NCBI GenBank assembly: GCA_900544605.1
Contig: UQVP01000024.1
Coordinates: 1 to 13,106, forward strand
Length of the DNA: 13,106 nucleotides
Direction of reading: 5' to 3'
Source: an uncultured Mycoplasmatota bacterium
Lineage (GTDB): Bacteria; Bacillota_I; Bacilli_A; RF39; UBA660
Shown: one piece after another, positions 8,028 to 13,106 of the stretch
Layout: each line of letters starts with the position of its first letter
Position numbering within the stretch: the first letter of the stretch is position 1
The notes under the pieces: generated by a model
Told to the model about the DNA's origin: nothing
What the model saw: the letters and a program-made list of their open reading frames with translations, nothing else
Database searches by the model: none
Made by a program: the position numbers and the translations under genes

Positions 8028-8348
8028 ATGAAATTTATAGAAACATATTGGATGCCATTTTTATATTGGCTATTTCTAGGACTTATTACTTACCTGATAA
8101 AAAAAGTAAAAGATTATCATAATATGTTAAACAATACTAGATCCGCTATTCGTGAAATACTTAAAAATGAAATTATTGGTGTTTACAACAAATGTAAAGA
8201 AAAAGACTGCATTACTTTACAAGAAAAAGACATTATTGAGAGTTTGTATACAGAATATAAAAATAACGGTGGTAATGGTTTTATTGATGAAGTAATGAAA
8301 GAGATAAAAAATATTCCATTTTCCTCTGACTGTGATGGAGGTGACTAA
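8028..8348 (+). CDS. Phage holin-associated small membrane protein
   Basis: This 106-residue protein has one membrane helix (about 8-25) and a cytoplasmic helical tail. The tail pattern LNNTRSAIREILKNEII..., then TLQEKDIIESLYTEY, then the GGNGFIDEVMKEIKNIP segment (81-97) resembles a family of small proteins I know from the lysis modules of Bacillota phages, next to holins. AGGAGG (8014-8019) precedes the ATG. The next gene starts at the base after its stop, and GGAGGTG (8337-8343), which serves that gene, lies inside this one, so the two are tightly coupled. The exact role (holin partner, antiholin or holin) cannot be decided from the sequence. Confidence 0.72.
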   Translation: MKFIETYWMPFLYWLFLGLITYLIKKVKDYHNMLNNTRSAIREILKNEIIGVYNKCKEKDCITLQEKDIIESLYTEYKNNGGNGFIDEVMKEIKNIPFSSDCDGGD

Positions 8349-8702
8349 ATGGAAGATCTTTTTCCAGCTAAATTATTAGATTTATTAGTAATTAGTATAA
8401 CTTTAAGTGTGATTGTGATGGTGATATTACAAAAATTTAAATCTTTACCTTTTATCAAAAAAACTTGGCAAATATGGATTTTGAACTTATTATTTTCTTT
8501 TTCGCTATCAATTCCGTTTACAACTACTTTCTATTCACTAGACACTTATAGTGGTATTTGGGTAGGCTTATTTACTTTTGTAGGAGCACCAGCAATATAT
8601 GATACTCTAAAAAATCAAACAATTATTAATTACAATCCAACTAAAATAAAAGATACTGTTGAAATAGATAAAAAAAATGAAATAAAGAGGGATGATGTAT
8701 GA
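8349..8702 (+). CDS. Phage-type holin
   Basis: This 117-residue protein has three predicted membrane helices at about 9-28, 40-58 and 68-86, and a charged C-terminal tail (KIKDTVEIDKKNEIKRDDV), the usual layout of a small holin. It would form pores in the cytoplasmic membrane and let the adjacent peptidase reach the wall. The WQIWILNLLFSF and GIWVGLFTFVGAPAIYDTLK segments resemble holins of Bacillota phages as I remember them. It is preceded by a strong GGAGGTG site and overlaps the peptidase gene by an ATGA (8699-8702). The family assignment rests on size, topology and context, not on a catalytic motif. Confidence 0.72.
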   Translation: MEDLFPAKLLDLLVISITLSVIVMVILQKFKSLPFIKKTWQIWILNLLFSFSLSIPFTTTFYSLDTYSGIWVGLFTFVGAPAIYDTLKNQTIINYNPTKIKDTVEIDKKNEIKRDDV

Positions 8703-9628
8703 AATATTTAGGTAGTGAAAGAAGTGTAACGCAAAGTTTTGCTAATCACAAATATGCAGAAGATTATAGTGGAGCACATCTTTCGGAAATTAAGATTAAT
8801 GGAACAGCTAAAGTTATAAAAGTAGTTAATAAATATAAAGGTCATAATAATTCTATTAATTATCGTGAATTTTTAAATAATCAAAAGAAATGGAAGGATG
8901 GTAATTACTATAATTGTATTTCTATAACCGGAGAAACTGTAAGATTTTACTATGATGAGACAGGTGGTAATCAAGTACATCTTGAAACGTATTATAATGG
9001 TAGCAAATATTTAATGAAAATTTTACACATGAATGTTGTAAATGTAAAAGTTGGAGATATTGTTAATAAAAATACGGTGATAGGATTACAAGGAAATACA
9101 GGACTTGTTCTTTCTAGTAAGAGTAGAACAGATGTAACATATGGCAGTCATGTTCATTTGGAAGTAAAGGATAGTAGTGGTAAAAGTATAAATCCAAGAG
9201 CGTTTGCTGATGGTAGTATTGAGTATAATTACACCTCTCAAAGTAATATTGTCGATGAATCAAAAAAACAATTTAAAGTTTTAGTCCAAACCATAAATAT
9301 TAGAAAAGAACCTAGTGAACTATCAGAAGATATAGGAGATGTACACTATGATGAAGTTTATGATATTTTAGGAGAAGTTGATAGTAGTTTGTATACATGG
9401 TATAAAATTAAAACCAATAGAGGAATCGAAGGATATGTGGCAAGCAAAAAAGATTCTAATTGGGTTTTAGTAAGCAATCCAGGTAATAGTGTTATTGATG
9501 TTGATGAAGGTACAGATGAAGAAGAAAAAGATGAAAAAATAGAGCTTATATTTGAATGCCAAAATGATGGAATTTATTATTTAAAAATGAAAAATGGTGA
9601 AAAATTATATTTGCAAAAAAAATCTTAA
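8699..9628 (+). CDS. M23 metallopeptidase with SH3b domain (endolysin-like)
   Basis: It is predicted to be a zinc endopeptidase that cuts peptidoglycan cross-links. The 309-residue protein has no signal peptide, so it probably reaches the wall through the adjacent holin. The M23 domain spans about 1-170, with a first ligand motif H17-x4-D22 (normally HxxxD), then H110 in LHMN, GDIVNKNTVIGLQGNTG (119-135), and the HVH motif (H151, H153). An insertion at about 45-105 is long for a minimal M23 domain. An SH3b wall-binding domain follows (about 190-257, INIRKEP and GYVASK), then an acidic linker (266-281) and a short C-terminal segment. It overlaps the holin gene by 4 nt. A strong terminator closes the cassette. 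Confidence 0.88.
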   Translation: MKYLGSERSVTQSFANHKYAEDYSGAHLSEIKINGTAKVIKVVNKYKGHNNSINYREFLNNQKKWKDGNYYNCISITGETVRFYYDETGGNQVHLETYYNGSKYLMKILHMNVVNVKVGDIVNKNTVIGLQGNTGLVLSSKSRTDVTYGSHVHLEVKDSSGKSINPRAFADGSIEYNYTSQSNIVDESKKQFKVLVQTINIRKEPSELSEDIGDVHYDEVYDILGEVDSSLYTWYKIKTNRGIEGYVASKKDSNWVLVSNPGNSVIDVDEGTDEEEKDEKIELIFECQNDGIYYLKMKNGEKLYLQKKS

Positions 9629-9641
9629 AAATTCAAAAATG

Positions 9642-9681
9642 AAAAAAGTGAAAATTTTGTTTTTTCACTTTTTTTATTTTT
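9642..9681 (+). terminator. Strong intrinsic terminator of the lysis cassette
   Basis: AAAAAAGTGAAAA (9642-9654) pairs with the mirror arm ending near 9675 around a central GTG/CAC. A long T tract continues to 9681. Because it is A/T symmetric, it may work in both directions. Confidence 0.85.
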
Positions 9682-9689
9682 TTGAAAAT

Positions 9690-9778
9690 TTAAAAAACCA
9701 AAAAAATGTTGTAAAACAAAGAAAAATATACTATATGTTAAATTAAAAAATAAAATAAAAATTAAAAAACCAAAAAAA
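9690..9778 (+). repeat. Pair of 17-bp direct repeats
   Basis: TTAAAAAACCAAAAAAA occurs at 9690-9706 and 9762-9778, identical and offset by 72 bases. A low-complexity origin is possible. Confidence 0.6.
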
Positions 9779-9842
9779 CTAAAAAAGTTAAAAATAAATT
9801 TTTGCCAATTTTTATTGAAAAATAAAGGCTAAAAAAGCATAG

Positions 9843-9856
9843 CGAACAAAAGTTCA
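9843..9856 (+). promoter_or_regulatory. LexA (SOS)-like box upstream of nrdD
   Basis: CGAACAAAAGTTCA contains a perfect GAAC-N4-GTTC palindrome and matches the Bacillus LexA consensus CGAACRNRYGTTCG at all but two positions. It lies 20 bases before the -35 box of the main promoter, and between TAGCGA (9840-9845) and TATACA (9863-9868), a possible weak second promoter. No lexA gene is in the window. Confidence 0.4.
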
Positions 9857-9876
9857 AAAAAATATACAAAAAGTTA

Positions 9877-9905
9877 TTGACAACGACCTAAAATTATACT
9901 ACAAT
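9877..9905 (+). promoter_or_regulatory. Main promoter of the nrd operon
   Basis: A perfect TTGACA (9877-9882), a 17-nt spacer and TACAAT (9900-9905, five of six) form the best promoter in the window. Transcription would begin near 9912, giving a leader of about 20 nt. Confidence 0.85.
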
Positions 9906-9910
9906 TTAGG
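9887..9910 (+). promoter_or_regulatory. Palindromic operator candidate over the nrd -10 box
   Basis: CCTAAA (9887-9892) and TTTAGG (9905-9910) are inverted copies separated by 12 nt and bracket the -10 box. The palindrome ends before the expected transcription start, so it would act as DNA (a repressor site), not as an RNA hairpin. It does not match the NrdR box. Confidence 0.45.
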
Positions 9911-9931
9911 CAGAAAGTAGGAGGCGTAATT

Positions 9932-12247
9932 ATGACAGGTGTCGATGAAATTTTAGAACAACTAGAGGTTGTAAAAAGAAACGGGAAAAAAGTCCCTTTT
10001 AATGGAACTAAAATTGCAGTAGCAATCAAAAAAGGTTTTGATAGTATTACTGAAATTGATGAAAATGATGAAAGAGTTGCCAAATATAATGAAAAAGATA
10101 TTCAAAAAGTTTATCAAGCAGTAATCAATCATATTGAAAAAGAATATAAGGGCCAAACGAAGATAAAGATTGAAGATATTCAAGATATTATTGAGGAAGA
10201 ATTAAAACATAAAAAATATGAAGATGTTTATGAATCATTTTCTGCATATCGTGAGAGAAGAGCTCAATCAAGAGATATGTTTATGGATGATAAAAGAAGT
10301 CATAAATTCTTAAAAACAATCGAAGGATTAGGACTTAAGTCAGCATCTGAAGATGATACTAAAAGAGAAAATGCTAACGTAGATGGTGATACAGCTATGG
10401 GTACAATGCTTCAATATGGAAGTACAGTATCTAAAGAATTTGCTAAATCATATTTGATGAAGAAAAAATATGCTGATGCTCATGATGATGGTGATATTCA
10501 TATTCATGATATGGATTTCTTACCAATGGGTACCACAACATGTATGCAAATAGATCTAGAAAAATTATTTAAAAATGGTTTTTCAACAGGTCATGGTCAT
10601 TTAAGAGAACCACAAGATATTATGTCTTATAGTGCACTAGCAGCAATTGCTATTCAATCAGATCAAAACGATCAACATGGTGGACAAAGCATTCCAGCCT
10701 TTGATTATTATTTAGCGCCTGGTGTTATTAAAACATTTAGAAAACAATTTAAGCAAATGGTTTCTGATTATTTAGATATAACTGATTTTGGTAAGTTTGT
10801 TTCAATGAATTCAATTGCTAAAGAAATTGATAAATTAAATTCAATAGATGTTGATTTAAGTATTTTTGATCGTTTCTGTAAAGAATCAGAAGAAATGAAA
10901 AAATTATTTAAATTAAGCTATGAAAAAGCTTTAAAGAAAACAGATCGTATGACATATCAAGCTATGGAAGCATTTGTTCACAACCTAAATACAATGCATT
11001 CTCGTGCTGGAGCACAAGTACCATTTTCATCAATCAACTTTGGTACAGATACATCTAGCGAAGGTAGAATGGTTATTAAAAACTATTTACTATCAGTTGA
11101 TGCTGGTCTTGGACAAAATGAAACACCAATTTTCCCTATATCAATATTTAAGGTAAAAGAGGGAGTTAACTATAATCCAGAAGACCCAAATTATGATTTA
11201 TTTAAGTTATCTTGTAAAGTATCTGCTAAAAGATTGTTTCCTAACTTCTCATTCTTAGATTCACCATACAATCTAGAATATTATAAAGAAGGAGATTATC
11301 GTACTGAAGTATGTTATATGGGATGCCGTACAAGAGTTATGGCTAATGTAGTAGATCCAGATAAAGCAATTACTCCAGGACGTGGTAATTTATCATTTAC
11401 TTCAATTAATTTAGTTAGATTAGGTATTAAACATGGTATTGTTTTAGGAAATACAAAAACAGATTTAGAAGGTTTTTATCAAGAACTTGATGATTTAATG
11501 GATTTAGTAAAAGATCAATTACTTGAAAGATTTGAAATTCAATGTAATAAGAGAGTTTATAATTTTCCATTCTTATTAGGACAAGGAATTTGGATTGATT
11601 CAGAACGATTAAAACCAAATGATAAATTAAGAAGAGTTTTAAAACATGGTACATTATCAATTGGATTTATTGGCCTTGCTGAATGTTTAAAAGCTCTAAT
11701 TGGTGAACATCATGGTGAAAGTGAAAAAGCTGAAAAATTAGGATTAGAAATTATTACTCATATGCGTAAACGTTGTGATGATTATGCTGAAAAATATAAA
11801 TTAAACTTTACTTTACTTGCTACTCCTGCTGAAGGATTATCAGGAAGATTTACAAATATGGATAAAGCTATTTATGGTAAATTAAAAGGAATTACAGATA
11901 GAGAATATTATACAAATTCATTCCACGTTCCAGTTTACTATAATATATCTATAACAGATAAAATTAAGAAGGAAGCTCCATTTCATGCTTTAACAAATGC
12001 AGGCCATATTTCATACATAGAGTTTGATGGAGATCCACTTACAAATTTACAAGCATTTGAAAATATTGTTCGTTTAATGAAAGAAAATAATATGGGATAT
12101 GCAGCTATTAATCACCCTGTAGACCGTGATCCAGTTTGTGGATATGTTGGTATTATCAAAGATAAATGTCCAAGATGTGGTCGTAAAGAGGGCGAAGGTT
12201 TGAATGTTGAAACATTACATAGTTTAGACTGTGGATGCTATAAATAA
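9932..12247 (+). CDS. nrdD: Anaerobic (class III) ribonucleotide reductase large chain, lacking the glycyl-radical segment
   Basis: NrdD reduces ribonucleoside triphosphates to deoxy forms without oxygen. The 771-residue chain has an ATP-cone (about 12-110, KRNGKKVPFNGTKI) for allosteric control. The 10-stranded barrel follows, with HIHDMDFLP (190-198), Cys204 in GTTTCMQ, HSRAGAQVPFSSINFGTDTS (356-375), MGCRTRV (463-469, the thiyl Cys465) and GRGNLSFTSINL (483-494). Near the C-terminus are HPVDRDPVCGYVG and CPRCGRKEGEG (728-756), with zinc ligands C736, C746 and C749, and a final DCGC (C767, C769). The protein ends there. The RRxTGYL glycyl-radical loop that normally follows is absent and is encoded by the next gene. 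AGGAGG (9919-9924) sets the start. This chain alone should be inactive. Confidence 0.95.
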   Translation: MTGVDEILEQLEVVKRNGKKVPFNGTKIAVAIKKGFDSITEIDENDERVAKYNEKDIQKVYQAVINHIEKEYKGQTKIKIEDIQDIIEEELKHKKYEDVYESFSAYRERRAQSRDMFMDDKRSHKFLKTIEGLGLKSASEDDTKRENANVDGDTAMGTMLQYGSTVSKEFAKSYLMKKKYADAHDDGDIHIHDMDFLPMGTTTCMQIDLEKLFKNGFSTGHGHLREPQDIMSYSALAAIAIQSDQNDQHGGQSIPAFDYYLAPGVIKTFRKQFKQMVSDYLDITDFGKFVSMNSIAKEIDKLNSIDVDLSIFDRFCKESEEMKKLFKLSYEKALKKTDRMTYQAMEAFVHNLNTMHSRAGAQVPFSSINFGTDTSSEGRMVIKNYLLSVDAGLGQNETPIFPISIFKVKEGVNYNPEDPNYDLFKLSCKVSAKRLFPNFSFLDSPYNLEYYKEGDYRTEVCYMGCRTRVMANVVDPDKAITPGRGNLSFTSINLVRLGIKHGIVLGNTKTDLEGFYQELDDLMDLVKDQLLERFEIQCNKRVYNFPFLLGQGIWIDSERLKPNDKLRRVLKHGTLSIGFIGLAECLKALIGEHHGESEKAEKLGLEIITHMRKRCDDYAEKYKLNFTLLATPAEGLSGRFTNMDKAIYGKLKGITDREYYTNSFHVPVYYNISITDKIKKEAPFHALTNAGHISYIEFDGDPLTNLQAFENIVRLMKENNMGYAAINHPVDRDPVCGYVGIIKDKCPRCGRKEGEGLNVETLHSLDCGCYK

Positions 12248-12250
12248 AAA

Positions 12251-12256
12251 AGGAGG
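12251..12256 (+). promoter_or_regulatory. Strong ribosome binding site for the stand-alone glycyl-radical gene
   Basis: A perfect AGGAGG lies 7 nt before ATG 12264 and 4 nt after the nrdD stop. It shows that the small chain is translated in its own right, not made by frameshift. Confidence 0.85.
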
Positions 12257-12263
12257 TAATATT

Positions 12264-12440
12264 ATGTCAGAAAAAACAGTTGGTGAAGGGGTAAAATTTG
12301 AAAGAATCAGAAGAATAACAGGTTATTTAGTAGGAACAACAGATCGTTTCAATAATGGTAAAAGGGCTGAAGAAAGAGACCGTGTAAAACACTCTGGATG
12401 TAATGATATAAAATTAAAAGAAGTAAAACATGCAAATTAG
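12264..12440 (+). CDS. Stand-alone glycyl-radical subunit of anaerobic ribonucleotide reductase
   Basis: This 58-residue protein is the missing C-terminal end of NrdD. KFERIRRITGYLVGTTDRFN (11-30) carries the glycyl-radical motif, with Gly20 the expected radical site, and GKRAEERDRVKH (32-43) is the usual final helix of Bacillota NrdD. A 10-residue N-terminal lead (MSEKTVGEGV) and a tail (SGCNDIKLKEVKHAN) flank it. It starts 16 nt after the nrdD stop, behind a perfect AGGAGG, and is in a different frame from nrdD (+1). It overlaps nrdG by 11 nt. I infer that NrdG activates Gly20 and that this subunit inserts its loop into NrdD. A simple sequencing frameshift is unlikely, because an intergenic gap with a ribosome binding site separates the two frames. 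Confidence 0.88.
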   Translation: MSEKTVGEGVKFERIRRITGYLVGTTDRFNNGKRAEERDRVKHSGCNDIKLKEVKHAN

Positions 12441-12987
12441 ATTAGCAGCTCCCATCCAAATAGATAGTGTTGTTGATGGCGAAGGAATTAGGGCCGTTAT
12501 TTGGACTCAAGGATGTCCACATAATTGTTTGGGATGTCATAATCCAGGTACACATGATTTTAAAGGAGGATATTTAGAAGATATCGAGACCTTAAAAAAA
12601 GAAATAGATTCTTTAGAAGGCCAAGATGGTATTACATTTTCTGGTGGTGATCCTTTAATGCAGATAGATGCTTGTTTAGAACTTGCTAAACACTCTAAAA
12701 AAAGAGGCTTAAACGTTTGGTGTTATACAGGTTTTACTTTTGAACAACTTTTAATCATGAGTAAAACAAATAACGCCTTAGTTGAATTATTAAATAATAT
12801 TGATGTCTTAGTTGATGGCAAATTTGATTTAGCTAAAAAAAGTTTTGAAGCTCCTTTTAGAGGTTCTACTAATCAAAGAGTATTAGATTGTAAAGAAAGC
12901 ATAAAACAACAGATTCCTATAGAAATAGAAGAATATATATATTATGAAAATAGTGTCGAAAAAAAAGAAAAAGATATATACATATAA
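12430..12987 (+). CDS. nrdG: Anaerobic ribonucleotide reductase activating protein (radical SAM)
   Basis: NrdG cleaves S-adenosylmethionine with a [4Fe-4S] cluster and forms the glycyl radical on NrdD. The 185-residue length is typical. Visible are the N-terminal RLAAPIQIDSVVDGEGIRAV (4-23), WTQGCPHNCLGCHNPGTHDF (25-44) with the CxxxCxxC cluster ligands C29, C33 and C36, and FSGGDPLMQ (70-78) for SAM binding. The gene overlaps the glycyl-radical gene by 11 nt, has only a weak ribosome binding site (AAGAAG about 9 nt upstream) and is probably translated by coupling. That fits joint production of activase and substrate. In this operon its substrate should be the small separate subunit, not NrdD itself. 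Its last codons form one arm of a terminator. Confidence 0.95.
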   Translation: MQIRLAAPIQIDSVVDGEGIRAVIWTQGCPHNCLGCHNPGTHDFKGGYLEDIETLKKEIDSLEGQDGITFSGGDPLMQIDACLELAKHSKKRGLNVWCYTGFTFEQLLIMSKTNNALVELLNNIDVLVDGKFDLAKKSFEAPFRGSTNQRVLDCKESIKQQIPIEIEEYIYYENSVEKKEKDIYI

Positions 12988-13004
12988 TTGCTTTTTCTTT
13001 TTTT
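12961..13004 (+). terminator. Terminator of the nrd operon, overlapping the end of nrdG
   Basis: AAAAAAGAAAAAG (12961-12973) pairs perfectly with CTTTTTCTTTTTT (12991-13003). The 5' arm lies inside the nrdG coding region and the stop codon is in the loop. Confidence 0.75.
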
Positions 13005-13016
13005 ATATTGTAAAAT
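12988..13016 (+). promoter_or_regulatory. Weak promoter candidate for the last gene
   Basis: TTGCTT (12988-12993), a 17-nt spacer and TAAAAT (13011-13016) lie before the last gene. The -35 match is only three of six, so this is tentative. Confidence 0.3.
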
Positions 13017-13041
13017 TAACATAGAAAGGTAAGGTGGTATT

Positions 13042-13106
13042 ATGAAGAAAATAATTAATGCCATTAGGAAGTTTGCAATGGAAAAAAGAAAAGCATTTAC
13101 GTTAAT
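13042..13106 (+). CDS. Possible type IV prepilin-like protein, 5' end only
   Basis: Only 21 full codons are visible: MKKIINAIRKFAMEKRKAFT and the start of a hydrophobic run (L). The segment EKRKAFTL resembles the class III signal of type IV pilins and pseudopilins (basic residues, a small residue at the cleavage site, then FTL), cut by prepilin peptidase after Ala18 in this reading. AAGGTGG (13031-13037) supports the ATG start. The rest of the gene lies beyond the window, so the expected Glu at +5 and the hydrophobic helix cannot be checked. The gene is separated from nrdG by a terminator and is probably a new transcription unit. Confidence 0.5.
   Translation, partial: MKKIINAIRKFAMEKRKAFTL

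Larger units (their letters stand above)
9682..9876 (+). other. A-rich non-coding leader upstream of nrdD
   Basis: About 195 bases with no gene, made largely of A tracts broken by short C, G or T interruptions. It contains a 17-bp direct repeat and a LexA-like box, annotated separately. The phased-looking A tracts suggest intrinsically curved DNA upstream of the nrd promoter, or an UP-element-like region. Confidence 0.6.

Noticed and set aside
9726..9742. NrdR box candidate (ACTATATGTT) upstream of nrdD
   Set aside because: Only the left half resembles the NrdR consensus, there is no second box at the proper spacing, and it is over 130 bases from the promoter.
9690..9840. CRISPR-like or satellite array in the A-rich leader
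   Set aside because: Only two exact repeat copies exist, and the surrounding sequence is low-complexity A tracts without spacer structure.
12231..12263. GTG 12231 as the start of the glycyl-radical subunit
   Set aside because: It lies inside nrdD with no ribosome binding site, and the added codons read through the perfect AGGAGG that serves ATG 12264.
1..13106. Mycoplasma-type code with TGA as tryptophan
   Set aside because: TGA ends several genes at natural positions, including an ATGA overlap with the next gene, and tryptophans are TGG.
1..13106. tRNA, rRNA, riboswitch, insertion sequence or attachment site
   Set aside because: I saw no tRNA cloverleaf, rRNA segment, recognisable riboswitch, transposase or flanking direct repeats around the lysis cassette by eye.

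Overview
This window is a low-GC, AT-rich bacterial chromosome segment, most likely from an uncultured or little-studied anaerobic member of the Bacillota (Bacilli/Erysipelotrichia/RF39-like gut lineages). The reasons are the very A/T-biased codon use, strong AGGAGG-type ribosome binding sites, short intergenic gaps, an oxygen-sensitive class III ribonucleotide reductase, and a PdaC-like lipoprotein. TGA is used as a stop (for example at 5025-5027, 6781-6783 and 8700-8702) and tryptophan is TGG, so the standard bacterial code applies, not the mycoplasma code. The species cannot be resolved from the sequence alone.

Region 1 (1-3011) holds two genes I do not recognise: the C-terminal part of a protein with an Asn/Gln-rich linker, and a large secreted protein with 26 cysteines. 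Region 2 (3015-6088) is housekeeping: mnmA and a TtcA-like PP-loop gene (both tRNA thiolation enzymes) in one run, then nrnA, a DHH/DHHA1 nano-RNase, with its own promoter and terminator. Region 3 (6089-9681) looks accessory. It has a small reading frame whose ATG is followed at once by TAA; a minus-strand pair (PdaC-like peptidoglycan deacetylase lipoprotein plus a small membrane protein, joined by an ATGA overlap); and, divergently, a three-gene phage-type lysis cassette (holin-associated protein, holin, M23 peptidase with SH3b) with no other phage genes. The two divergent units have identical 10-bp promoter -10 blocks in inverted orientation.

Region 4 (9682-13004) is the anaerobic ribonucleotide reductase operon behind a long A-rich leader, a consensus promoter, a palindrome over the -10 box and a LexA-like box. 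The most notable thing in the window is here: nrdD is split. The 771-residue catalytic chain stops after its zinc-binding segment. The glycyl-radical segment (RRITGYLVG) that normally ends NrdD is a separate 58-residue gene with its own strong ribosome binding site, followed with an 11-nt overlap by nrdG, the radical SAM activase. The likely scheme is that NrdG places the radical on the small protein, which docks into NrdD to start catalysis. This recalls how YfiD/GrcA supplies a spare radical domain to pyruvate formate-lyase. Region 5 (13005-13106) is the start of a gene that looks like a type IV prepilin-type protein.
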